This document shows positions 1 to 7,658 of a stretch of DNA of 48,611 nt, piece after piece (within the stretch, counting starts at the first letter, position 1; the number at the start of each line of letters is the position of its first letter). The position numbers and the translations under genes were made by a program. The DNA is taken from assembly GCA_004551905.1 (NCBI GenBank), contig SFPL01000058.1, forward strand, positions 1 to 48,611, in the 5' to 3' direction. This DNA is from Lentisphaeraceae bacterium (GTDB lineage Bacteria; Verrucomicrobiota; Kiritimatiellia; RFP12; UBA1067). The notes beneath the pieces are model-generated. The model saw only the letters and a list, made by a program, of their open reading frames with translations, did not search any database and was not told the origin of the DNA.

Positions 1-8
1 ACAGCCCC

Positions 9-38
9 AAAGCGGAATCTCCCGCTGAAGCCCGCTTT
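9..38. repeat. short inverted repeat at the window edge
   Basis: AAAGCGG (9-15) is complementary to CCGCTTT (32-38), leaving a 16-nt loop. It lies about 90 bases beyond the coaB stop codon, so it could end the plsY-coaB transcript, but no T-run follows it on the minus strand. Nothing else is recognisable in bases 1-124. Confidence 0.3.
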
Positions 39-124
39 ACAAACCCAATCCGAAACTGCTATACTACCAACATCAAGCAAGAAAGCATCGTCGGCACAGG
101 GCTACGCAACGAGTGTTGCACTGG

Positions 125-832
125 CTACTGGCTGGCGGGGAAGATAATGTCGGTGCTAATAATGGCGGATTCAAGTTCCTTCACGATCCGGCGAGCAACT
201 GCCTTCTTCGACATCAGCGGCAGGCGGACGGAGGATCCGTCGGCGCGGACGAACGCGACCCGGTTCGAGTCCGAGCCGAAGCCGCTGCCCTTCTCGGCGA
301 CGTCGTTCGCCACCGTGAAGGCAAGACGCTTCTCGCGGCACTTGCGCGCCGCCTCGGCGATCGGCGAGCCGGTCTCGGCGGCAAAGCCCACCAGCACCGC
401 GTCCTTCCGCCCCGCCCGCCGTAACCGCGCGCCGATGGACTTGAGGACGTCCGGGTTGCGCACGAGCTCCAGCGTGCCGGACATCTCGCGCTTCTTGAGC
501 TTCTTAGCGGCGCGGCGGCGCGGACGCCAGTCGGCCACAGCGGCGACGCCCACGAACGCAAGCGGAGCTGAGCGCGGAGCGGAATCGACCGCCGCGGCGG
601 CCGCGGCAAGCATCTCGCGGGCGGAGACAACGTCCACGCGCTTCACTCCGCGCGGCGTCTTCAGCGCAACGGGACCCGCCACCAGCACCACCTCGTGCCC
701 GCGCCGAGCGGCCTCGGCGGCGACGGCGAAGCCCATCTTGCCGGTGGAGGGGTTGGAAAGGAACCTCACCGGGTCGAGGTGCTCGCGGGTGGGACCGGCG
801 GTCACCACCACTCTCATGTGTGATACGCTCAT
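125..832 (-). CDS. coaB: phosphopantothenate-cysteine ligase, stand-alone CoaB domain
   Basis: This 235-residue protein matches the CoaB half of the usual bifunctional CoaBC. CoaB joins 4-phosphopantothenate to cysteine with CTP in coenzyme A synthesis, in the cytoplasm. Visible family motifs are TAGPTREHLDPVRFLSNPS near the N-terminus followed by GKMG, the nucleotide-region AVADWRP, NPDVL and VGFAAET, and a late VANDV. No CoaC flavoprotein decarboxylase domain precedes it, because the upstream gene is a J-domain protein, so the two steps appear to be encoded separately. The ATG at 832 overlaps the stop of the upstream gene as TAATG, which suggests translational coupling. A second in-frame ATG at 817 (MRVVVTAGP) is the alternative start, and neither has a clear Shine-Dalgarno. 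Confidence 0.88.
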   Translation of the reverse strand: MSVSHMRVVVTAGPTREHLDPVRFLSNPSTGKMGFAVAAEAARRGHEVVLVAGPVALKTPRGVKRVDVVSAREMLAAAAAAVDSAPRSAPLAFVGVAAVADWRPRRRAAKKLKKREMSGTLELVRNPDVLKSIGARLRRAGRKDAVLVGFAAETGSPIAEAARKCREKRLAFTVANDVAEKGSGFGSDSNRVAFVRADGSSVRLPLMSKKAVARRIVKELESAIISTDIIFPASQ

Positions 833-1212
833 TAAGCAAGCCCCCTTGCGTCGCGGATCTCCCTCCAGGCGGCGTTGACCCTCGCCATCTTCGCGTCTGC
901 CGCGGCAACCGCCGCGTCGTCACCACCCGCGGCGCGTATCGCGTCCGGGTGATGCTTCTTAGCGAGCTCCCGGTAGGCGGCGCGCACCACCTCGTTCTCG
1001 GCCTCCGGGGCGACGCCGAGCTCGGCGTAAGCCTTGAGGAGCGTGTCGTCGTCGGCCGGAAACGGAGATGCGCGATCGGGCGCAGGCCCGCGGCGGGCGG
1101 AGAACCACCGGCGCTCCACCCAGTCGCCGGCGAGGGCTCCGATGATGGCACCAACCCAGCTCCCGCGGGCGCCGCCCGCGATCGATCCGATGACGAACCC
1201 CTTCCAGCCCAC
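832..1212 (-). CDS. small membrane-anchored J-domain protein
   Basis: This 126-residue protein has two parts. Residues 5-30 are a glycine-rich hydrophobic stretch (IGSIAGGARG, VGAIIGALAG) like a glycine-zipper membrane segment. Residues 55-125 form a J domain with the HPD tripeptide at 88-90. J domains stimulate Hsp70 (DnaK) ATPase. With no zinc-finger or C-terminal substrate domain, this resembles DjlA-type or TIM14-like membrane J proteins (inference). The GTG start at 1212 lies 3 nt after the plsY stop, and the stop codon overlaps the coaB start. The partner DnaK and the substrate are unknown. Confidence 0.75.
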   Translation of the reverse strand: MGWKGFVIGSIAGGARGSWVGAIIGALAGDWVERRWFSARRGPAPDRASPFPADDDTLLKAYAELGVAPEAENEVVRAAYRELAKKHHPDAIRAAGGDDAAVAAADAKMARVNAAWREIRDARGLA

Positions 1213-1215
1213 GGC

Positions 1216-1845
1216 TCAGCCGTCCCTGCGCCGGCCAAAGAGGTATATCTTGCTTTCGCAGCCGGTGGCGAGGCGCTTGATGTTCGACCGGTGCTTCCAG
1301 ATGACGAAGAGCGAGACCAGGGTGACGAGCACGCACTGCGGCATATCCGCCGCGCCGCGCACGCCGAGCACCGGTAACCAGACCATGACCGCGAGGAATG
1401 CCGCCGCGAGACAGCTGCCGAGCGAGATGTAGTGGGTAAGCGCGAAGACGAGCGAGAAGACTGCGAACGCGCAGCCGACGAGCGCGGGCGCGAGGCCGAG
1501 CAGCATGCCGAACGCCGTCGCCACGCCCTTGCCGCCCTTGAACTTCATGTAGGGCGTGAGCATGTGGCCGACAACGCAGGCGACGCCGACCCAAAGCGCT
1601 GCCTCGGGCAGGAAGCGCCGCGCCGCCAAGGTCGGGAGGAGACCCTTGAGGACGTCGCACGCGAAGGCGACGAGCCCCCACTTCTTGCCGACGGTGCGGA
1701 ACACGTTCGTCGCCCCGATGTTCTTCGAGCCGACGGTGCGCACGTCAACGCCGCGCATCCTGCCGATGAGGTACCCGAACGGAATCCCTCCGACGAGATA
1801 CGCGCCGAGGATCCACGCCGCCCACACGATAGTATTTTCGCTCAT
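1216..1845 (-). CDS. plsY: acyl-phosphate:glycerol-3-phosphate acyltransferase
   Basis: PlsY transfers an acyl group from acyl-phosphate to glycerol-3-phosphate, the first step of phospholipid synthesis, in the inner membrane. The 209-residue protein has the expected length and about five hydrophobic segments. It carries the three family motifs: GSKNIGATNVFR around residue 40, GGKGVAT near 103 and the late HRSNIKRL. It leads a three-gene operon with the J-domain gene and coaB. The ATG lies 6 nt after an extended -10 element and has no Shine-Dalgarno, so the transcript is predicted to be leaderless. Confidence 0.93.
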   Translation of the reverse strand: MSENTIVWAAWILGAYLVGGIPFGYLIGRMRGVDVRTVGSKNIGATNVFRTVGKKWGLVAFACDVLKGLLPTLAARRFLPEAALWVGVACVVGHMLTPYMKFKGGKGVATAFGMLLGLAPALVGCAFAVFSLVFALTHYISLGSCLAAAFLAVMVWLPVLGVRGAADMPQCVLVTLVSLFVIWKHRSNIKRLATGCESKIYLFGRRRDG

Positions 1846-1851
1846 GGCCGT

Positions 1852-1860
1852 ATTATACCA
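1852..1860 (-). promoter_or_regulatory. extended -10 promoter of plsY (TGGTATAAT)
   Basis: The minus strand reads TGGTATAATACGGCC directly before the plsY ATG at 1845. Only 6 nt separate TATAAT from ATG, so a normal start site 6-8 nt downstream falls at or inside the start codon. No -35 box is evident. Confidence 0.75.
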
Positions 1861-1951
1861 AAAACCGCTTCGCTATTTCGCGGCGTCGTAGTTGGTCGAT
1901 GAAGCACCGGATGAAGTTGCCTTCCCCGAACTGAAGCATCTTTGTTTCCAT
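1853..1951 (-). pseudogene. 5-prime stub of a tagaturonate reductase / mannitol dehydrogenase-family gene
   Basis: A 32-codon reading frame begins with METKMLQFGEGNFIRCFID. This closely resembles the N-terminus of UxaB-type tagaturonate reductases and related mannitol dehydrogenases, where a QFGEGNFLRAFVDW motif starts the NAD-binding fold. Similarity ends after about 19 residues. The frame then runs through QLRRREIAKRFLV and stops inside the plsY promoter. An AGGA-like site lies about 10 nt upstream. I read it as the retained start of a deleted sugar-acid oxidoreductase gene. Family assignment rests on recalled motifs. Confidence 0.6.
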
Positions 1952-1981
1952 GCTGGTGTCATCCTAACAGATCTGTGGTGA

Positions 1982-2965
1982 TTACTTGAGCTTGATCTCG
2001 ATGGGCACGAAAAGGTCCGGGTTCGTCGCGCGGCGCACGATTTTGTCGGCGTACTCGTCGGAGTAGTAGCGGTCGGTATCGGTGCGGTCGCGGCGACCGT
2101 TGTAGCGCTGCAGCGCCTTGAGCCAACCGTCGAAGAATCCGTTTGGACGGAGCGAGGCGGGCTTGGCGGAGGCGGAGAACCCCTTGCGCGACAGGTACTT
2201 GATCGCGGCGCGAACGTTGTCCTCCGCCGTTCCCTCGTTGCGCTTCGCCGGCTTGCTGAGCCCTACCAGCGTCTTCTCGTCGCCCCAGTCGCCCGGTACG
2301 TTGACCTGGAGCGGGTCGACCGCCCACGCCGCCTTGGAGCGCGGGCCGTTGCCGCCCGACTCCTCGATCATGTGCGCCTTGACGATCGCCGGGGTGAGAT
2401 CGGCGATCTTCGCCGCCTGCTCCGCCGTGCCTCCGCATGCCTTCGCCTTGTCGGCGTTGAACTCTTCCACCAGATGGACGATCAGTCCGTCATGCAGCTG
2501 GTAGCGAGGATCCTCGAAGCCGCGGAAGACCGGCACCGAGGTGGATTTGATCTTGTTCTGACGCGGCCGCACCTCTTTGGGAAAGTGGCGGCGGATCCAA
2601 TCCTCGATCGCATAGACCACCTTCATCTCCTCGTCGGTGACGAAGCGCCGGTCGACGTAGAGCTGGCCGAAGTCGTCGAACTCGATCTGCTTGAGGCCGA
2701 GCTTCGCCGCGATGCCGGCGAAGTCCACGTCGACGACATGCCGGGCGCCGGGGCTCGCGGGCACCTCGGCGATGCCCCTCGCACGCAGCTTCGCCTTGTG
2801 CTCGGCTTCACGCGCTTCGGCGCGCTGCTTGATGACCAGCGCCTGGACTGCAAGCGGCAGTATCTCGTTGAGCGCCGCCGCGTCGAGCTCAAGATGCCGG
2901 TCTGCCGCGAAGAGATTCTGCACGGCGACCGCCAGGGCTGCAAGCATGGTTAGACCGATTCTCAT
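1982..2965 (-). CDS. secreted lysozyme/lytic transglycosylase-like protein
   Basis: This 327-residue protein has an N-terminal signal peptide (hydrophobic residues 4-20, ending LFAAD). The C-terminal half resembles the SLT/goose-lysozyme fold: an IEESGG segment near residue 200 that would supply the catalytic Glu, a following DPLQ, an NVRAAIKYL helix, an LQRYNG segment and a final YADKIVRR. These elements occur in the usual order for peptidoglycan lytic transglycosylases. The N-terminal 130 residues are charged and not recognised. The call rests on motif order only. The ATG lies 7 nt after the -10 hexamer, so the mRNA is probably leaderless. Confidence 0.55.
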   Translation of the reverse strand: MRIGLTMLAALAVAVQNLFAADRHLELDAAALNEILPLAVQALVIKQRAEAREAEHKAKLRARGIAEVPASPGARHVVDVDFAGIAAKLGLKQIEFDDFGQLYVDRRFVTDEEMKVVYAIEDWIRRHFPKEVRPRQNKIKSTSVPVFRGFEDPRYQLHDGLIVHLVEEFNADKAKACGGTAEQAAKIADLTPAIVKAHMIEESGGNGPRSKAAWAVDPLQVNVPGDWGDEKTLVGLSKPAKRNEGTAEDNVRAAIKYLSRKGFSASAKPASLRPNGFFDGWLKALQRYNGRRDRTDTDRYYSDEYADKIVRRATNPDLFVPIEIKLK

Positions 2966-2972
2966 GCCGCGT

Positions 2973-2981
2973 ATTATACCA
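2973..2981 (-). promoter_or_regulatory. extended -10 promoter (TGGTATAAT) of the lysozyme-like gene
   Basis: The minus strand reads TTGGTATAATACGCGGC and then ATG. The spacer from TATAAT to ATG is 7 nt, consistent with a leaderless transcript. Upstream lie the short CCACGAGCCACG-type repeats. Confidence 0.75.
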
Positions 2982-2984
2982 AAT

Positions 2985-3057
2985 TTCGTGCTTCGTGGTC
3001 CGTGGCTCGTGGTTAGCTTGCCCGCCGTAGCCTTGGCGCAGGAGGGTAGCTCGTGGC
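2985..3057. repeat. dispersed intergenic element, copy 1
   Basis: The plus strand carries GTGGTCCGTGGCTCGTGG followed by TTAGCTTGCCCGCCGTAGCCTTGGCG, a CAGGAGGGT segment and a second GCTCGTGG. The core TGCCCGCCGTAGCCTTG recurs at 23030-23046, where it is again followed by a GGCTCGTGG box. Both copies fill the gap between a leaderless promoter and the stop codon of the next gene upstream. Confidence 0.6.
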
Positions 3058-3063
3058 GGTGCG

Positions 3064-3567
3064 TCAGGCAGAGCGGCGACCGTCGGCGAGGCGCAGGACG
3101 CGCTGGTTGGAGCTACCGCGGAAGGCGAGCGAGATGTCCTTCAGCGGCTCGACGAACGGGCCGTCCACGAGCACGTCGACCATCGAGAGGAACTCGTCGG
3201 TGAGCTCCGTGCGCCAGCGCGACGGCGACTTAAGCTCGGTCTCGAGGATGCAGCCAGTGTACACCCAGAGCGTGCGAGTGGCGCCGAAGCGCTCCCGGAA
3301 GCGCCGTAGGAACGGCACGAGCGCGCGCTGGTTCTCCGGCTCCATCGGCTCTCCGCCGAGGAGCGAGAGCCCGGCGATATGCGGCGGCGCGAGCGCGGCG
3401 AGGAGCTCGTCCTCCACCTCACGGGTAAAGGGCCTGCCGTAGGCGAAGTCCCACGCCTCCTCGTTGAAGCACCCCTTGCAGCGGTGGGTGCAGCCGGAGA
3501 CAAAGAGCGAGACCCGAACCCCCTCTCCGTTGGCGATGTCGCAGGTCCTGATCGACGCGTAGTTCAT
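3064..3567 (-). CDS. nrdG: anaerobic ribonucleotide reductase activating protein (radical SAM)
   Basis: NrdG uses S-adenosylmethionine and a [4Fe-4S] cluster to generate the glycyl radical on NrdD. The 167-residue length is typical. The cluster ligands are visible as a CX3CX2C motif at Cys26, Cys30 and Cys33 (GCTHRCKGC), followed by an LLGGEP segment typical of the SAM-binding region. It follows nrdD by 34 nt, with a GAGGGAAG ribosome binding site immediately before the ATG. The pair is a complete class III reductase operon, implying anaerobic DNA precursor synthesis. Confidence 0.93.
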   Translation of the reverse strand: MNYASIRTCDIANGEGVRVSLFVSGCTHRCKGCFNEEAWDFAYGRPFTREVEDELLAALAPPHIAGLSLLGGEPMEPENQRALVPFLRRFRERFGATRTLWVYTGCILETELKSPSRWRTELTDEFLSMVDVLVDGPFVEPLKDISLAFRGSSNQRVLRLADGRRSA

Positions 3568-3601
3568 CTTCCCTCAGCTTTCCGACCAGCAAGCGCCTTC
3601 A

Positions 3602-5839
3602 TCAGCTCACGTGCAGGACGCGCTCCTTGATCTCCTGGGTGCGGCCCTGGTTCCAGAACTGGGAGCCGATGTAGCCGCAGGTGCGGCGCGCGACGTTGAG
3701 CTTGGACTCGTCGGTGTTGCCGCACTTCGGGCACCTCCAGATCAGCTTGCCGCTCATGTCCTTCACGATCTCGATCTCGCCGTCGAAGCCGCACTCCTGG
3801 CAATAGTCGCTCTTGGTGTTGAGCTCGGCGTACATGATGTTGTCGTATATGAACTTCATGATCGCCAAGACCGCCGGAATGTTATTCTGCATGTTCGGCA
3901 CCTCGACGTAGCTGATCGCCCCGCCGGGCGAGAGCTTCTGGAACTTCGCCTCGGTCTCGAGCTTGCGGAACGCGTCGATCGGCTCGGTGACGTGGATGTG
4001 GTAGGAGTTGGTGATGTAGTTGCGGTCGGTCACGCCCTTGACGATGCCAAAGCGCTTCTGCAGGCACTTGGAGAACTTGTAGGTGGTCGACTCGAGCGGA
4101 GTGCCGTAGAGGGAGTAGTCGATGTCCTCGGCCGCCTTCCACTTCGCGGTGTACTCGTTGAGCTTCTGCATCACCTCGAGGCCGAACGACTCGCCCTCGG
4201 GCTCGGTGAGCTTCTTGCCGGTCATCGCGAACACGCACTCCCACAGCCCCGCGTAGCCGAGCGAGATCGTGGAGTAGCCGCCGTAGAGGAGCTTGTCGAT
4301 CTTCTCGCCCTTCTCGAGGCGCGCGAGCGCGCCGTACTGCCAGAGGATCGGCGCGGCGTCGGAGGAAGTGCCCTTGAGGCGCTCGTGGCGGCAGCGGAGC
4401 GCGCGGTGGCAGAGCTCGCAGCGGTCGCCGAAGATGCGCCAGAACTCGTCCATGCTGCCGCCGGAGGAAAGCGCGACGTCGACGAGGTTGATGGTGACGA
4501 CGCCCTGGTTGAAGCGGCCGTAGTACTTCGGCTTGCCCGGATCGTAGTTGCCGGCGTTGGCGACGTTGCCGTAGCCGTTGCCGGAGCGGTCGGGGGTGAG
4601 GAACGAGCGGCAGCCCATGCAGGTGTATGTGTCGCCGTTGCCAACGCTCTCGCCCTTGGAGAGCTTATACTCGCGCATCTTCTTCTCGCTGATGTAGTCC
4701 GGCACCATGCGCTTCGCCGTGCACTTCGCCGCGAGCTCGGTGAGGTACCAGTAGGGCGAGTTCTCCTCCACGTTCTGCGGCTCGAGCACGTAGATGAGCT
4801 TCGGGAACGCCGGGGTTATGTAGACGCCCTCCTCGTTCTTGACGCCGCGGATGCGCTCGTTCAGGACCTCCTCGATGATCATCGCCAGATCCCGGCGCTC
4901 CTGCTCGCTCCTGGCCTCGCCGAGATACATGAAGACGGTCACGAACGGAGCCTGGCCGTTGGTGGTCATGAGGGTGACGACCTGATACTGGATGGTCTGC
5001 ACGCCCTTCTGGATCTCCTTGCGGACGCGCTTCTCGACGATCGCGTCGAACTTCTCCGGCTCCATCTCGACACCGGCGATCTCGCACTCGCTCTTCAGCT
5101 CGGCGCGGATCACCTGGCGCGAGACGTCCACGAACGGCGCGAGGTGGGTGAGCGAGATCGACTGGCCGCCGTACTGGTTGGAGGCGACCTGGGCGATGAT
5201 CTGGGTGGCAATGTTGCAGGCGGTGGAGAAGGACTTCGGCTTCTCGATCATCGTCCCGGAGATGACCGTGCCGTTCTGCAGCATGTCCTCGAGGTTGACG
5301 AGGTCGCAGTTGTGCATGTGCTGCGCGTAGTAGTCCATATCGTGGAAGTGGATGATGCCGTCCTTGTGCGCCTGCACCACGTCCTCGGGCAGCAGCAGGC
5401 GTGCGGCGACGTCCTTCGACACCTCGCCCGCCATGTAGTCGCGCTGCACCGCGTTGATCCGCGGGTTCTTGTTCGAGTTCTCCTGCTTGACGTCCTCGTT
5501 GTTGCACTCGATGAGCGAGATGATCGCCGAGTCGGTGGTGTTCGCCTTGCGCACGAGCTGGCGCTTGTAGCGGTAGACGATGTACTTCTTGGCGATCTCG
5601 TGGGACCCCATCTCCATGATCTTGTTCTCGACCACGTCCTGGATCTCCTCGACCGTCATCGCTCGGTCGCGCGCCTCGCAGACGCCGGCGACCTCCTTGG
5701 CGATGAGACGGATGCGATCCTCGGAAAGCGCATTGACCGGATCGACCGTGTTCGAAGCCGCGCGAATCGCGTTTTCAATCTTCGTGATGTCGAAGTCCTT
5801 CTCCTCGCCGCTGCGCTTGATGATCTTGAACTGCCTCAT
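3602..5839 (-). CDS. nrdD: anaerobic ribonucleoside-triphosphate reductase (class III)
   Basis: NrdD reduces ribonucleoside triphosphates to deoxyribonucleotides without oxygen. From the ATG at 5839 the protein is 745 residues. Residues 1-90 form an ATP-cone regulatory domain (MRQFKIIKRSGEEKDFDITK). A C-terminal zinc site has two Cys pairs (CQECGF and CPKCGN). The glycyl-radical motif RTCGYIGSQF near residue 719 places the radical on Gly722. A longer in-frame start at 5947 is rejected because it would begin inside the promoter, whereas 5839 has an AAGGAGCGGGGGAAAGAG purine tract before it. The gene leads an operon with nrdG and has its own promoter and candidate NrdR boxes. Confidence 0.96.
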   Translation of the reverse strand: MRQFKIIKRSGEEKDFDITKIENAIRAASNTVDPVNALSEDRIRLIAKEVAGVCEARDRAMTVEEIQDVVENKIMEMGSHEIAKKYIVYRYKRQLVRKANTTDSAIISLIECNNEDVKQENSNKNPRINAVQRDYMAGEVSKDVAARLLLPEDVVQAHKDGIIHFHDMDYYAQHMHNCDLVNLEDMLQNGTVISGTMIEKPKSFSTACNIATQIIAQVASNQYGGQSISLTHLAPFVDVSRQVIRAELKSECEIAGVEMEPEKFDAIVEKRVRKEIQKGVQTIQYQVVTLMTTNGQAPFVTVFMYLGEARSEQERRDLAMIIEEVLNERIRGVKNEEGVYITPAFPKLIYVLEPQNVEENSPYWYLTELAAKCTAKRMVPDYISEKKMREYKLSKGESVGNGDTYTCMGCRSFLTPDRSGNGYGNVANAGNYDPGKPKYYGRFNQGVVTINLVDVALSSGGSMDEFWRIFGDRCELCHRALRCRHERLKGTSSDAAPILWQYGALARLEKGEKIDKLLYGGYSTISLGYAGLWECVFAMTGKKLTEPEGESFGLEVMQKLNEYTAKWKAAEDIDYSLYGTPLESTTYKFSKCLQKRFGIVKGVTDRNYITNSYHIHVTEPIDAFRKLETEAKFQKLSPGGAISYVEVPNMQNNIPAVLAIMKFIYDNIMYAELNTKSDYCQECGFDGEIEIVKDMSGKLIWRCPKCGNTDESKLNVARRTCGYIGSQFWNQGRTQEIKERVLHVS

Positions 5840-5890
5840 CTCTTTCCCCCGCTCCTTTTCCTTTGGGATTTTCACGATTTCCCCAACCAA

Positions 5891-5906
5891 CAACACCCTA
5901 TTGTGG
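5891..5906. promoter_or_regulatory. candidate NrdR box 2 (downstream of -10)
   Basis: CAACACCCTATTGTGG is a weaker imperfect palindrome related to the NrdR consensus ACACTATATATAGTGT. Its start is exactly 32 bp from the start of the better box at 5923, matching the 31-32 bp spacing known for tandem NrdR boxes. It lies in the nrdD leader. Confidence 0.4.
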
Positions 5907-5917
5907 TTAGGTTGGGT

Positions 5918-5947
5918 ATAATACACTAAATCTTGTGTCCGCGTCAA
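5918..5947 (-). promoter_or_regulatory. sigma70-type promoter of nrdD
   Basis: On the minus strand TTGACG (5947-5942) and TATTAT (5923-5918) are separated by 18 nt. The leader to the ATG at 5839 is then about 70 nt. An A/T tract (AAAAATTTTT, 5959-5968) just upstream of the -35 could act as an UP element. This architecture differs from the -35-less extended -10 promoters elsewhere in the window. Confidence 0.6.
5923..5938. promoter_or_regulatory. candidate NrdR box 1 (in the nrdD promoter spacer)
   Basis: ACACTAAATCTTGTGT matches most positions of the NrdR consensus ACACTATATATAGTGT, with intact ACAC and GTGT ends. It sits between the -35 and -10 of nrdD, where repressor binding would block RNA polymerase. 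NrdR is the general bacterial ribonucleotide reductase repressor, and no nrdR gene is present in the window. Confidence 0.5.
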
Positions 5948-5975
5948 GGGGGCAAATTAAAAATTTTTACCCCTT
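5946..5975. terminator. possible recJ terminator overlapping the nrdD promoter
   Basis: AAGGGG (5946-5951) pairs with CCCCTT (5970-5975) around an AT-rich loop containing AAAAATTTTT. It lies about 20 nt beyond the recJ stop. The stem is weak, there is no clean T-run, and it overlaps the nrdD -35, so termination here is only a possibility. Confidence 0.25.
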
Positions 5976-5995
5976 AGGTGGGTCCGGAGGCGGCT

Positions 5996-7654
5996 TCAGG
6001 ACACCGCGACGAGCCTGAGCTCGACGTGCCGCTCGCCGTAGTCGGAGACGGTGAGCGCGAACGCGAGGTCGCGCCGGACGGGGCTGGCGCGCAGGCCCTC
6101 GACCATGTCGCCGCGGTTCCAGAACACCCCCCTGAGGCGTGACTCGCGGAGCGAAAGCGTGAGGTGGCGGCCGTCGGAGCCGAGCGGACGGACGTCGGCC
6201 AAGGTGACGCCGCGGAGTCCGAAGATTGGCTCGGGGTTGCCCTCGCCGAACGGCTCGAGCCGCGCGACTTCGTCGGCGAGCTCAAGCGTGACGTCCTTAG
6301 GCTCGATCCAGACGTCGGGCTCGACTCCGCCTGCCGCGGCGGGCGGTCGCTCCCGATCCACGCGATCGCAGTACTCGCAGAGGAGGCGGCGGAACTCGTC
6401 CGTCATCCCCTCCTTCACCGAGAACCCTCCTGCGGCGGCGTGCCCGCCGTAGCGTTCGAGGACCGGCGCGCAGGCGTCGAATGCATCGCGGAGATTGAAG
6501 CCGTCGGGTGCGCGCCCTGACCCGTGTCCGCCCGCGATGACGCACACCGGGCCACGGCCTATGCGCTCCAGGAGCCTCGCGGCAACGATGCCGACGACGC
6601 CCGGATGGCCTTCGGGAAGGTCGATCACCTGAGCACTCGCGCCCTCGACCACGCGCGCGAGCGCGTCCTCGGACATCTTCTGCTCGATCGAGCGGCGCTC
6701 CATGTTGCGCATGTCCACGATCCGCGCCAGCTCGCGCGAGATCTCGCGGTCGTCGGAGAGCACCAGCTCGAGCGCCTGCTCGCCGGAGCCGAGCCTGCCC
6801 GAGGCGTTGATGCGCGGCCCGATCAGGAAGCCGAAGTCCCGCGAGGTCATGCGCTCGGCGCCGACGCGCGCAGCGCGCGCGTAGAGTTCGCGCACCCCGG
6901 TCGGCGCCCACGAGCCGAAGCGCTTCAGCGCCTCGGCGACGAGGATCCGGTTCTGCCCCGTAAGCGGCATAAGGTCGGTCACCGTGGCGATTCCGGCGAG
7001 CACCAGCAGCGGACCGCCGACCTTGACGCCCGAGTAGATGCCGCGGCGCCCTGCCTCGGCGACGAGCCGGTTCGCGAGCAAAAAAGCGACGCCGGCGCCG
7101 CAGAGGTCGACGAGGTGCCGCGGCGCCGCCACCTTCGGGTTGACGAGAGCTGTCGCGTCCGGCAGCGCGATTTCGCCAGGTGCGCCGTCCGGCCCCGGGA
7201 GCCTGGTCGGCAGGTGGTGGTCGGTCACCACCACCTCGACGCCGCGGGACCTGAGCGCGGAGATCTGGTCGATGGAGGTGATGCCGTTGTCGACGGTGAC
7301 GACGAGCCCGACGCCGGGATGCTCGGCGAGGAGCCGCGCGACCGAGGCGTCACTCATGCCGTAGCCTTCGGTCAACCGGTTGGGCAGGAACGGCTCCACG
7401 TCCGCCCCGAGCGCGCCGAGCGCCTTCACCAGGATCGCGGTGGCGCACACGCCATCACAGTCGTAGTCGCCGAAGACGACGATTCCGCGCCCCGCCGCCA
7501 TCGCGGCGAGGACGGCGTCGGCCGCCGCCACGACGCCGGGCAGGTCCTCTGGGCGCGCGAGCTGGTCGAGGGACGGATTGAGGAAGTCCCCGAGCTCGGA
7601 TTCGCTAATGCCGCGGGCCCGGAGGATCTTCGCGACTATCTCGTCGGCCGACAC
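5996..7654 (-). CDS. recJ: single-stranded-DNA exonuclease RecJ
   Basis: RecJ degrades single-stranded DNA 5-prime to 3-prime in recombination and mismatch repair. The protein is 552 residues from the chosen GTG. DHH-superfamily motifs are visible: GDYDCDG at residues 62-68, VTVDNGI, then VVTDHH near 144, and the DHHA1 signature GGHAAAGGFSV further on. These Asp and His residues bind the catalytic metals. A longer frame to 7756 runs into ilvE in another frame and does not resemble RecJ. The GTG at 7654 lies 4 nt after the ilvE stop and starts the VSADEIVAKIL sequence. It is the last gene of the DUF2723-ilvE-recJ unit. Confidence 0.94.
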   Translation of the reverse strand: MSADEIVAKILRARGISESELGDFLNPSLDQLARPEDLPGVVAAADAVLAAMAAGRGIVVFGDYDCDGVCATAILVKALGALGADVEPFLPNRLTEGYGMSDASVARLLAEHPGVGLVVTVDNGITSIDQISALRSRGVEVVVTDHHLPTRLPGPDGAPGEIALPDATALVNPKVAAPRHLVDLCGAGVAFLLANRLVAEAGRRGIYSGVKVGGPLLVLAGIATVTDLMPLTGQNRILVAEALKRFGSWAPTGVRELYARAARVGAERMTSRDFGFLIGPRINASGRLGSGEQALELVLSDDREISRELARIVDMRNMERRSIEQKMSEDALARVVEGASAQVIDLPEGHPGVVGIVAARLLERIGRGPVCVIAGGHGSGRAPDGFNLRDAFDACAPVLERYGGHAAAGGFSVKEGMTDEFRRLLCEYCDRVDRERPPAAAGGVEPDVWIEPKDVTLELADEVARLEPFGEGNPEPIFGLRGVTLADVRPLGSDGRHLTLSLRESRLRGVFWNRGDMVEGLRASPVRRDLAFALTVSDYGERHVELRLVAVS

Positions 7655-7658
7655 GTGG

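Noticed and set aside
5916..5921. TATAAT on the plus strand near nrdD
   Set aside because: It would read rightward into the 3-prime end of recJ, where no plus-strand gene exists. The same bases are better explained as the minus-strand nrdD -10 region.
3611..5929. 772-codon plus-strand open frame opposite nrdD
   Set aside because: It is the antisense shadow of a certain gene in GC-rich DNA, has Leu/Ala/Val/Asp-rich low-complexity translation, and shows no motif or ribosome site.
5840..5947. Longer NrdD start at 5947
   Set aside because: It would begin inside the -35 box, adds a 36-residue tail unlike NrdD, and the ATG at 5839 has a purine-rich ribosome site and begins the ATP-cone consensus.
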